DNA of 34,341 nucleotides from Streptomyces adelaidensis (GTDB lineage: Bacteria > Actinomycetota > Actinomycetes > Streptomycetales > Streptomycetaceae), in contig NZ_JAEMUX010000085.1 in NCBI RefSeq assembly GCF_016598475.1, positions 1 to 34,341 on the forward strand. Reading direction: 5' to 3'. Both the position numbers and the translations under genes were made by a program. Positions within the stretch are counted from its first letter, which is position 1. Each line of letters begins with the position of its first letter. The notes below the pieces were generated by a model. That model worked only from the letters and a program-made list of their open reading frames with translations, was not told the DNA's origin and did no database searches. Below, piece after piece: positions 14,110 to 21,346 of this stretch.

Positions 14110-16515
14110 GTGACCAGGGTCGTGGGCGGATCGGAGTCGCGGCGCACTTCCGGTTTCCCGGCGGAGCTGACGAGCTTCGTGGGGCGACGGGACGAGGCGG
14201 CGGATGTCAGACGGTTGTTGTCGGTGGGCAGACTGCTCACGCTGACGGGACCCGGCGGGGTGGGCAAGACCCGGCTCGCCGGGCATGTGGCGGGACAGGT
14301 CGCACGGGCCTTCCCGGACGGGGTGTGGCTCGTCCCGCTGGCCGCGCTGCGCGACGAGGCGTTCGTCCCGCATGCCGTGAACGACGCGCTCGGCGTCCGC
14401 AACGAGACCGTACGCCCCCCGCTGGAGATCCTCGTCGACCATCTGCGGGAGCGGCGCCTGCTGATCGTCCTCGACAACTGCGAACATCTGCTGCGCAGTT
14501 GCGCGGTGCTCGCGGGGACCGTGCTGACGGCCACCGAGGGCGTACGCGTCCTCGCCACCAGCCGCCACCGGCTCGGCCTGGCCGGGGAGCAGCTCTTCGA
14601 GGTGCCGCCGCTGCCCGCGCCCGCGCCGGAGGAACTGAGCCCGTCGGCGGTCGACTCCTTCCCCGCACTGCGGCTGTTCGCCGACCGCGCGGCGGCCGTG
14701 GTCCCCGGCTTCACCGTCGGCGAGGCCAACCAGCAGGCCGTGGCCCGCCTCTGCCGCCGGCTCGACGGCCTGCCGCTCGCCATCGAACTCGCGGCCGTAC
14801 GGGTACGCGCCCTCGGCGTGGACCAGCTCGTCGAACGCCTCGACGACCGCTACCAGCTCCTCACCGGCGGCAGCCCCGCCTCCACGCCCCGCCACCGCAC
14901 GCTGCGCTCCGCCGTCGACTGGAGCCATGAACTGTGCACCCCGCAGGAGCAGTTGGTGTGGGCGTGGCTGTCCGTGTTCGTCGGCGGCTTCGACCTGGCC
15001 GCCGCCGAGGCCGTCTGCGCCGGGGACGGGGTCGAGGCGTCCGCCGTCCTGGACGCCGTCGCCGGACTCGTCGACAAGTCGGTGCTCGTCCGGGAGGAAC
15101 ACGGCGGCCAGCTGCGCTACCGGCTGCTGGTCTCGCTGCGCGACTACGGGCTGGAGAAGCTGCACGACCTGGGCGAGGCGACCGACACCCGACGGCGGCA
15201 CCGCGACCACTTCGCCCGGCTGGGCGCCGAGTACGAGCAGGCCTGGTTCGGGCCCGACCAGGAGGAGATCACCGAACGGCTGCGGATCGACCAGGACAAC
15301 TTCCGGGCCGCACTGGACTTCTGCCTCACCACCCCCGGCGAGGCCCAGCACGGGCTGCGGCTGGCCTCCACCCTGTGGTTCCACTGGGTCGCGAGCGGCA
15401 TCTGGGGCGAGGGCCGGCACTGGATGGACGGCGCGCTGCGGGCCGGGGCCCGGCCGGACGTCGCCCTGACCCGGGCCATGTGGGCGGGCGCCCTGACCTC
15501 CCTGGTGCACAGCCGCTCGGCCGCCGTCCTGGCCGGCCTCGACCCGGTGCGCACGGCGGCCGTCGCCGACGAGGAACTCCCGGTGCCCGCGCCCCCGCCC
15601 GTGCCGGCCGGCACCCTCGGCCCGGGCCGCGCCCGGACCTCCACGGCCGGCTTCGTCGTCCTCACCCGCGTCGAACTGGCCTGCACACTCGTCAGCCGGG
15701 GCCGCGCTGCGGAGGCGATCCCGCTGTGCACGGAGGCCGTCGCCCTGTGCCGGGCCCACGGCGAACAGTGGGCCCGCTCCTGGGCGCTGCGCACCCTCGC
15801 CCTCGCGCACTGGGCGGCGGGCCAGTACGAGCGCGCCGCCGAGCACGCCCGCGCCTGTCTGCGGCTGCCGTACACCGTGCGGCAGCACCAGAGTCTCGCC
15901 CGCACCCTCGATCTGCTCGCCGCCGCCGAGGCCCTCGCGGGCCACGCCGAGCGGGCCGGTGTCCTGCGCGGCGCCGTCGACCGCATCTGGCACGACATCG
16001 GCGGCAACCCCGTGGAGTCGCCCCGGCCGGGCCGCCCCCGCCCCGCCGAACACCACGCCCGCCACACCCTCGGCGACCACGCCTACACCCTGGCCCACCG
16101 CCACGGCGGCGAGCTGACGGCGGAGGAGGCGGTGGCCTACGCGCTGGGCGGGCCGGGGGAGGGGGGCGCCTCCGGCGTGCGTACGGGGTCGAGTGTGTGT
16201 ACGGGGCCGAGTGTGCGTACGGGCGCGGCGCCGGTCGCCGGTGAAAGGTCCGCCCCGGACCCGGCGAAGGCCCCCGCACCCGTACCCGCCCCCGCACCCC
16301 CCTCCCCCTCCACCGCCGACCCGGTCCCGCTCACCCGCCGGGAACTCCAGGTCGCCGCCCTCGTCGCCCAGGGCCGCACCAACCGGCAGATCGCCGACCA
16401 CCTCGTCATCGCCCGCCGCACCGCCGAGGGGCATGTCGAACGCATCCTCGTGAAGCTGGGCTTCCACAACCGCAGTCAGGTCGCGGCCTGGTTCAGCGCG
16501 CGGCCGGGGGCGTGA
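14110..16515 (+). CDS. LuxR-family regulator with NB-ARC/AAA ATPase domain
   Basis: This 801-residue STAND-type regulator has ELTSFVGRRDEAADVRRLL leading into Walker A GPGGVGKT (47-54) and Walker B LLIVLDNCEH (117-126). A sensor/arm region follows (LPLAIELAAVRVRAL, then TLRSAVDWSHELC), then a helical TPR-like middle. A low-complexity Pro/Ala linker covers about 680-735, and the C-terminal LuxR-type helix-turn-helix runs from LTRRELQVAALVAQGRTNRQ through VERILVKLGFHNRSQ (about 740-790). Such proteins bind ATP, probably oligomerise on a signal and activate transcription. Start is the GTG after CTGAGGGC. It follows the ATP-grasp gene by 116 nt on the same strand. The linker contains a three-fold VRTG-type repeat. 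The target is unknown. Confidence 0.85.
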   Translation: MTRVVGGSESRRTSGFPAELTSFVGRRDEAADVRRLLSVGRLLTLTGPGGVGKTRLAGHVAGQVARAFPDGVWLVPLAALRDEAFVPHAVNDALGVRNETVRPPLEILVDHLRERRLLIVLDNCEHLLRSCAVLAGTVLTATEGVRVLATSRHRLGLAGEQLFEVPPLPAPAPEELSPSAVDSFPALRLFADRAAAVVPGFTVGEANQQAVARLCRRLDGLPLAIELAAVRVRALGVDQLVERLDDRYQLLTGGSPASTPRHRTLRSAVDWSHELCTPQEQLVWAWLSVFVGGFDLAAAEAVCAGDGVEASAVLDAVAGLVDKSVLVREEHGGQLRYRLLVSLRDYGLEKLHDLGEATDTRRRHRDHFARLGAEYEQAWFGPDQEEITERLRIDQDNFRAALDFCLTTPGEAQHGLRLASTLWFHWVASGIWGEGRHWMDGALRAGARPDVALTRAMWAGALTSLVHSRSAAVLAGLDPVRTAAVADEELPVPAPPPVPAGTLGPGRARTSTAGFVVLTRVELACTLVSRGRAAEAIPLCTEAVALCRAHGEQWARSWALRTLALAHWAAGQYERAAEHARACLRLPYTVRQHQSLARTLDLLAAAEALAGHAERAGVLRGAVDRIWHDIGGNPVESPRPGRPRPAEHHARHTLGDHAYTLAHRHGGELTAEEAVAYALGGPGEGGASGVRTGSSVCTGPSVRTGAAPVAGERSAPDPAKAPAPVPAPAPPSPSTADPVPLTRRELQVAALVAQGRTNRQIADHLVIARRTAEGHVERILVKLGFHNRSQVAAWFSARPGA

Positions 16516-16699
16516 CGGGCGTCGTACCCGCCGTGGCCGGCAGGGGGACGGACAGGGTGGCCGTGGTGCCCCGGCGGGTGGTGCGGAGCGCGAGGCGGCC
16601 GGTGCCGCCGATCAGCGACTCGGCGGGACGCGGGCCGTGACCTTGGGACCGCCCCGCCGCCGCGAAGTCCGGCCGCACGGAACTCCATCCGAAGCGCAA
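16493..16699 (-). pseudogene. HATPase-like C-terminal remnant
   Basis: A 68-residue minus-strand frame includes GHGPRPAESLIGGTGRLALR followed by TTRRGTTATLSVPLPA, reminiscent of the end of a GHKL ATPase domain of a histidine kinase or anti-sigma kinase. It has no N, G1 or G2 boxes upstream and its end overlaps the regulator gene's 3' end. It sits just downstream of the MEDS-STAS gene, whose relatives often work with such kinases, so it may be the rest of a lost partner. Weak. Confidence 0.35.
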
Positions 16700-16708
16700 G
16701 CCCCGCGT

Positions 16709-17641
16709 TCACCCGGTCGCCGCCTCCGTCCCGTCCTCCTGGCACTCCCTCTCCACGCTGACGACCAGCTGCGGCACCTCGTCGGCGCCCAGCTGCTCCA
16801 GCACCAGCCCGAGGAGTTCGCCGCAGCGCACGGTGACCTCGCTGCCGGCGGGCAGCGACGCGGCGAGGCTGATCAGCTGCCAGGCGCAGTGGGCCTCCAT
16901 GAAGCACAGGTCCCGCAGGTCGAGGACGAAGTGGCTGGGGCCGGAGTCGTCACGGCGTTCGAGGGCCGCGCGCAGGGCCTCGACGAACTCGGTCCGGGTG
17001 CTCAGCTCCGCCGTGCCGGTGATCCGGCCGCCGTCGGGGGTCTCGGTGACCTCCAGGGAGTCGAGGCGTTCCATGACCCGCAGCGGGTGGACCTTGCCGA
17101 CGCGGGCGGTCAGGTCGTCACCGAAGCTCTGCCGGTCGTACCAGCAGATCGCGGTGAACAGGGGATCGGTGAAGAGCGGTGCCACCGAGGCCTCGTAGTC
17201 CAGCAGCCGGTCGTGGCCGAGGTTCACCCGGGGCGCCCAGCTCATGTCGGCGGTGATCCGCAGCCCCGACCAGCCCTCGTCGCAGGCGCGGTCGACCTCG
17301 GAGGCGTACGTGTCGATCGTGCGCTGCTCCTGGAAGCGGCCGTCGGGGACGTAGATCTCCGTGTTGCGCTTGAGCGACAGCTGTCCGCCGGCCCGCGCCG
17401 CCACCACCTGCCCGCTGCCCCGGTCCAGCAGCGCGACCACCTCGTCGTCGTTGAGGTCGTCCTGGTCCATGACCAGCAGGACCTTCTCCCCGCGCGCCAG
17501 ACTCGTCCGGGTGTACGCGGTGAACACCTTCCACGGCGACTCCCCGGCCCCCTCGATGTCCCCCGGCCCCATACACGCGTGGTCCCCCAGCCGCAGCCGC
17601 TCGACGGGCACGATTCGCTCCGCGGGATGCTGGGTCGTCAT
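16709..17641 (-). CDS. MEDS-STAS domain protein
   Basis: This 310-residue protein has an N-terminal MEDS (DcmR-like sensory) domain (LRLGDHACMGPGD, then KVLLVMDQDDLNDDEVVALL, about 15-190). A C-terminal STAS domain follows (TGTAELSTRTEFVEALRAAL, HFVLDLRDLCFMEAHCAWQL, about 205-300). MEDS domains are predicted sensors of small ligands or metals, and STAS domains bind anti-sigma factors, so a partner-switching role is likely. The ATG at 17641 is preferred because AAGGGAAGG lies just upstream; an open frame continues to 17770 but without family character. No intact anti-sigma kinase is next to it; a HATPase-like remnant follows. The signal sensed is unknown. Confidence 0.82.
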   Translation of the reverse strand: MTTQHPAERIVPVERLRLGDHACMGPGDIEGAGESPWKVFTAYTRTSLARGEKVLLVMDQDDLNDDEVVALLDRGSGQVVAARAGGQLSLKRNTEIYVPDGRFQEQRTIDTYASEVDRACDEGWSGLRITADMSWAPRVNLGHDRLLDYEASVAPLFTDPLFTAICWYDRQSFGDDLTARVGKVHPLRVMERLDSLEVTETPDGGRITGTAELSTRTEFVEALRAALERRDDSGPSHFVLDLRDLCFMEAHCAWQLISLAASLPAGSEVTVRCGELLGLVLEQLGADEVPQLVVSVERECQEDGTEAATG

Positions 17642-17850
17642 CGGGGTGCCTTCCCTTGAGATCGGGCGGGATCGGTCGAAGGAGGATCGGAGACCGGGAC
17701 TCCGTGCGGACCGTATGCCCATATGGAGTGCCATCGGCCGCCTGAACGGCAATGTCCGATCTACGGGCACCCGCTGAAGCAGACCGCACGATTGGCGCGC
17801 GACGCTGACCGATCACGCCCATGCCGTGACGCCGAACGACCACACCCACC

Positions 17851-17896
17851 CGTGAAGGGGCGCGGGGAACTGCGCGAGCAACCACCGACGACCCGC
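17851..17896. repeat. Dispersed Streptomyces intergenic repeat, copy 1
   Basis: The stretch beginning GTGAAGGGGCGCGGGGAACT and running through GACGACCCGCGGCCGCC resembles a short repeat found between genes all over Streptomyces chromosomes. A diverged second copy is at about 28010-28050. It lies between the MEDS-STAS gene and the surface-glycan operon. Function unknown. Confidence 0.6.
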
Positions 17897-17927
17897 GGCC
17901 GCCCCCACACCCCGGACGGCCGAGCCC

Positions 17928-18548
17928 TCACGCGATCCGCTGGAACAACCCCCACGTGAACTCGGCGACACACCTCCGCCGCACCCCCCGCGAGTCGGGC
18001 GCGACGAACGCCAGCCCCCACCGCGTCGGCGCCGACCCCTCCAACGGCCGCACGGGCGCGAACGCGCGGGCCGCCTCGTCGACCGTGCAGGACCACGGGG
18101 TCAGGTCCGCCACCGTGCGGAGATCGGGACCCGGGGCGCCCGGGGCCCGTACCAGCCACTCGTTCCAGACCGCGCCGTTCGGGGCGAGGAGAACCTCGAA
18201 GCGGAGGTCCGGCCACAGCGGCACCGGCCACAGCCGCGCCTCGCACTCCAGGTCGCCGATGCGGCGCCGGGCCACGGCCTCCGGCGCGCCCAGGACCGAC
18301 CGGTAGCGGGCGGCCGACCCCCGGCCCCGCGGCGACCGCACCATCGCCTGCCACCGCCGGTTCGCCTCGCGCATGTCCGCGATCGAGACGCCCAGCGCGT
18401 GCCGGGCGTCCTCGACGAGGTCCGGGTTGTGGTCGGCCATACGGCGCAGCAGGACGAGCTGGAAGTCGAGCGGGGTGAAGGGGCCGGATGTGCCGGGAGT
18501 GCCGGAGGGCTTATCGGGGCCGGGGCCGGGGCGCTTCGCGGAGGACAT
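17928..18548 (-). CDS. Hypothetical protein, last gene of the surface-glycan operon
   Basis: This protein is 206 residues from the ATG at 18548 (209 from 18557). A Pro/Gly-rich disordered N-terminus precedes a helical segment (LDFQLVLLRRMADHNPDLVE, then ALGVSIADMREANRRWQAMV) and a beta-rich part with CEARLWPVPLWPDLRFEVLL and a terminal CVAEFTWGLFQRIA. There is no signal peptide or membrane helix. I do not recognise the family. Its start overlaps the 3' end of the FkbM methyltransferase gene by about 40 nt, so it belongs to the same transcript. Confidence 0.65.
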   Translation of the reverse strand: MSSAKRPGPGPDKPSGTPGTSGPFTPLDFQLVLLRRMADHNPDLVEDARHALGVSIADMREANRRWQAMVRSPRGRGSAARYRSVLGAPEAVARRRIGDLECEARLWPVPLWPDLRFEVLLAPNGAVWNEWLVRAPGAPGPDLRTVADLTPWSCTVDEAARAFAPVRPLEGSAPTRWGLAFVAPDSRGVRRRCVAEFTWGLFQRIA

Positions 18549-19368
18549 GGGGCCCATCGTCGCGTACGGCGCCGACGGTGGGCCGGTGGTGCCCGACCGG
18601 CCCGCCCGGGCGGCGCCCGTCCGGCAGGAACAGCACCGAGTTGACGTAACGGGGGCCGGCGAAGGGCAGGACGCGGCGGAGCAGCCCCTTGGACGCGACG
18701 TGCGACGTACGTGCCTGGTGGGCCTCCAGGACGGCCGGGTCGAGGGGGAGCCAGGTCCCGGCGGGGCGGACCCAGCCGGCGTAGCCGAGGCCGGCGAGGA
18801 GGTCGACGACCGGGGGGATCGGCTGGATACGGGACTCCAGTTCGACGAAAAGGGCAGGGCGGTCGCGGACCAGGAGGCCGGACGCGCCGCGCAGGACGGC
18901 CGGCTCGTTGCCGTCGACGTCGATCTTGATGAAGCCGACGTCGGTGAGGCCCAGACCGTCGAGGGTGACGCAGCGGACGTCCAGCGCGCGGGCGTGGATG
19001 TCCCGCCGGACCAGCGACGACACCCCGCGCTCGCCCTCGTCGCCCGCCGGCAGCCAGAGCCGGGCCGTGCCCGGGTGGTCGGAGGCGGCGGCCTGGACGA
19101 CCCGGACGTTGGCGGGCGCCGCCGAGGTGAGCAGCCGGGCCAGCCGGGGCACCGGCTCGACGGTCACCACCCGCCGGGCGCGCCGCGACAGGCGCCGCGT
19201 CCAGGGGCCGTACCAGCCGCCGACGTCCACGGCCGTGCCGCACCCCGGCGGGCACAGCTCGTCGAGCCGGGCCAGCTCCGGCTCGAAGCGCGGATAGACG
19301 AGCCGGGCGGCCGCGCCGATCAGCCGGTCCGGGAGGAGCGGCGCGAGGCGGGCGGCGAGTGTGGTCAT
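18511..19368 (-). CDS. FkbM-family methyltransferase
   Basis: This SAM-dependent methyltransferase has 285 residues. It has AVDVGGWYGPWTRRLSRRAR (motif I), VVTVEPVPRL, and the FkbM signature VTLDGLGLTDVGFIKIDVDG with NEPAVLRGA following, then ALFVELESR. FkbM enzymes O-methylate sugars or polyketide-type hydroxyls, so here it may cap a glycan or lipid headgroup. The ATG at 19368 overlaps the stop of the Trm112-like gene by 4 nt (ATGA), which fixes the start over upstream in-frame codons. The C-terminal tail is Pro/Arg-rich and runs into the next gene. Substrate unknown. Confidence 0.85.
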   Translation of the reverse strand: MTTLAARLAPLLPDRLIGAAARLVYPRFEPELARLDELCPPGCGTAVDVGGWYGPWTRRLSRRARRVVTVEPVPRLARLLTSAAPANVRVVQAAASDHPGTARLWLPAGDEGERGVSSLVRRDIHARALDVRCVTLDGLGLTDVGFIKIDVDGNEPAVLRGASGLLVRDRPALFVELESRIQPIPPVVDLLAGLGYAGWVRPAGTWLPLDPAVLEAHQARTSHVASKGLLRRVLPFAGPRYVNSVLFLPDGRRPGGPVGHHRPTVGAVRDDGPHVLREAPRPRPR

Positions 19369-19619
19369 GAGCCGATCCTCTTGAGAAGCCTCTCGTGTTC
19401 GTCCTCCGTCACCTGCTCGCCCGAGGACGGCAGCAACTGCGGGATGCCGTCGACGATCGGGTAACGGCGGTGCAGCCGGGGGTTGTAGAGCACCTCCGGC
19501 CTCTCCGCCGCCTCGGACGGGTCCGGTCGGTCGTCGTCCTCCTTGTGGACCACCAGGTGCAGCGGCCCCTTGTCCAGCGGGCACGCCAGGATCTGGAGCA
19601 ACGGGTCGTCGGGGTTCAT
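19365..19619 (-). CDS. Trm112-like small protein
   Basis: This 84-residue protein opens with LLQILACPLDKGPLHLVVHK, the Trm112/YcaR start, and ends with YPIVDGIPQLLPSSGE, the usual closing strand. Only one cysteine is present, so the zinc site of eukaryotic Trm112 is missing, as in many actinobacterial members. Eukaryotic Trm112 activates methyltransferases; here it lies directly between a permease and an FkbM methyltransferase with 4-nt overlaps on both sides. A role as a methyltransferase partner is a reasonable inference. Confidence 0.82.
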   Translation of the reverse strand: MNPDDPLLQILACPLDKGPLHLVVHKEDDDRPDPSEAAERPEVLYNPRLHRRYPIVDGIPQLLPSSGEQVTEDEHERLLKRIGS

Positions 19620-20545
19620 GGAGGGGTCAACTCCTTGGCGGGTACGGGAGGTTGGGAGGAGGGCGGCGGTGGACTGTCGTGCTTGGGCATGCTCAGCAGT
19701 ACGCCGACCGCCAGCACCGTGCCCGACAGCCGCAGCGCCAGCCGCAGCGGATCGTCGGGCAGCGACTCGCCGAACGACAGCGTGCCGAGCACCGCCGTGA
19801 ACAGACAGGTCACCGTCGTACAGACCGGCACGATCAGCGAGGCCCGGCAGCGTTGCAGCGCCGCCTGCGACATGACCAGGCCGAACGCGCCGGTGAACAG
19901 CAGCAGATAGGGGTACGGGGAGCGCAGCAGGTCGAGCACGGCGTCCCCGAACCCGCTGCCGGTCAGCCGGCTCGACACACCCTTGATCGCGAGCGAGCTG
20001 ACGCCGTACAGCAGGCCCACCGCCACGCCGTACTCGACGCCCGTGGTGGGCAGCCGGTGCCGGTGCCTGGCCCGCCGCTCGGCGGACCGGTACAGGCCGA
20101 CGCCCGCCGCCAGCGCCGGCAGGCAGATCGTCAGGACCAGCGCGTACGGCGCCCCGCGGCTGACCGTGTCGGAGCCCTCGTCCAGCGACAGCACCACCAT
20201 CAGCAGCGCGGCGAGGATGGCCCCGAGGGCGTACCGCTCACGGCCCGTCGTCTCCTCGCCGAGCAGCCGCGCCGAGAGCAGCACGAGCAGGACCAGGCCG
20301 GAGACGAAGATGCCCTGGGCGGCGGCGATCGGCAGCGTCCGGTACACGGCCAGCTGCGCGGCGAAGCCGGCGGCCAGCGACAGCGAGCCGGCGATCCACA
20401 GGGGGCTGCCGAGGACCAGCCGCAGCAGCCGCGCGGGCTCGCGGACCGTCACCTGGGGCAGCGCGGTGAGCGCCCGTTTCTCCAGGACGAACCCGGTGCT
20501 GTACAGGGCGTTCGCCAACAGGGCCGCGGCCACTCCCCACCACAT
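19616..20545 (-). CDS. DMT/EamA-type multi-spanning permease
   Basis: This 309-residue, very hydrophobic protein has about 9-10 transmembrane helices (VAAALLANALYSTGFVLEKRA, then LWIAGSLSLAAGFAAQLAVY, IFVSGLVLLVLLSARLLGEE and so on). It resembles the drug/metabolite transporter superfamily, perhaps the NIPA-like branch because of the ALYSTGFVLEKRAL start. It probably moves a small molecule or lipid-linked precursor across the membrane for the surrounding cluster. The start is 9 nt after the upstream methyltransferase stop, and the end overlaps the Trm112-like start by 4 nt. Substrate unknown. Confidence 0.75.
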   Translation of the reverse strand: MWWGVAAALLANALYSTGFVLEKRALTALPQVTVREPARLLRLVLGSPLWIAGSLSLAAGFAAQLAVYRTLPIAAAQGIFVSGLVLLVLLSARLLGEETTGRERYALGAILAALLMVVLSLDEGSDTVSRGAPYALVLTICLPALAAGVGLYRSAERRARHRHRLPTTGVEYGVAVGLLYGVSSLAIKGVSSRLTGSGFGDAVLDLLRSPYPYLLLFTGAFGLVMSQAALQRCRASLIVPVCTTVTCLFTAVLGTLSFGESLPDDPLRLALRLSGTVLAVGVLLSMPKHDSPPPPSSQPPVPAKELTPP

Positions 20546-20554
20546 GGTCGCCCC

Positions 20555-21346
20555 CTATGTCCTTGGAGTCTTCCGCGTGATCCCCCGGTCAGGTCTGCGT
20601 GCGTGCAGCAGCAGGATCGACGCGGCCGACGGTGCCGCACATGCCAGCCGGTCCAGCGGCCGCAGCGGACGCGGTACGCCGTGGAAGGGCGCCCCGCGCA
20701 GCCGTACGACCTCGAAGCCCGACGCGGCCACGAACTCCCGCAGCGCGCGGGCGGTGTAGAGCCGCAGATGGCCCACGACCTCCGAGCCGGGACGGCCGTG
20801 GATGCCGCGCAGGCTGACCTCCGAGAACACCGGCTGGACGCCCGCGAGCAGCAGCGCGCGGTTGTACCAGGCGGCGAGGTTCGGGGTGGAGAGCATCAGA
20901 TGGCCGCCCGGCCGCAGGACACGGCGGATCTCGTCGAGGGCGCCGTCCGGGTCGACCAGGTGCTCGATCACCTCGCTGAACAGCACGGCGTCGGCGGACT
21001 CCGACCTGAACGGCAGCCCTCCGTCGGCCAGTTCACCCCGGACGGCGTACGGCAGACGCGCGCGGGCCCGTCTGAGGGCGTCCTGCGACCAGTCGATCCC
21101 GATGATCCGGTGGCCGGTGAGGAAGGGTGCGGCCGTGGCGGCGGCGGTGCCGTCGCCGCAGCCGATGTCGAGGACGGTACGGGGGCCCGCGGCGCCCGCC
21201 GGGCCGAGGGCGGCGGCCAGCATGCGGGCCTGGGCGAGGCTGCGGGGGGTGCCGGAGGCGACGGGGACGGACGGGTCCTCGTAGAAGTCCCGAAGTCCCC
21301 CTCGCGGGGGGTGTGTCGAGGTGTCGGTCGGTGTGGTGGTCGGCAT
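20555..21346 (-). CDS. Class I SAM-dependent methyltransferase
   Basis: This methyltransferase has 263 residues. It shows RTVLDIGCGDGTAAATAAPF (motif I), RIIGIDWSQDALRRAR, DAVLFSEVIEHLVDPDGALD and RVLRPGGHLMLSTPN. It looks like small-molecule or lipid/sugar methyltransferases of the UbiE/Methyltransf_11 type. The ATG at 21346 shares one base with the stop of the condensation-like gene (TGATG), which sets the start. Part of the coupled operon that contains the large arabinofuranosyltransferase-like gene; substrate unknown. Confidence 0.85.
   Translation of the reverse strand: MPTTTPTDTSTHPPRGGLRDFYEDPSVPVASGTPRSLAQARMLAAALGPAGAAGPRTVLDIGCGDGTAAATAAPFLTGHRIIGIDWSQDALRRARARLPYAVRGELADGGLPFRSESADAVLFSEVIEHLVDPDGALDEIRRVLRPGGHLMLSTPNLAAWYNRALLLAGVQPVFSEVSLRGIHGRPGSEVVGHLRLYTARALREFVAASGFEVVRLRGAPFHGVPRPLRPLDRLACAAPSAASILLLHARRPDRGITRKTPRT

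Noticed and set aside
14062..16467. An 801-codon minus-strand frame opposite the LuxR regulator
   Set aside because: Its length mirrors the real gene; composition is Gly/Ala/Arg/Val-biased and it has no motifs, whereas the plus strand has Walker and helix-turn-helix motifs.
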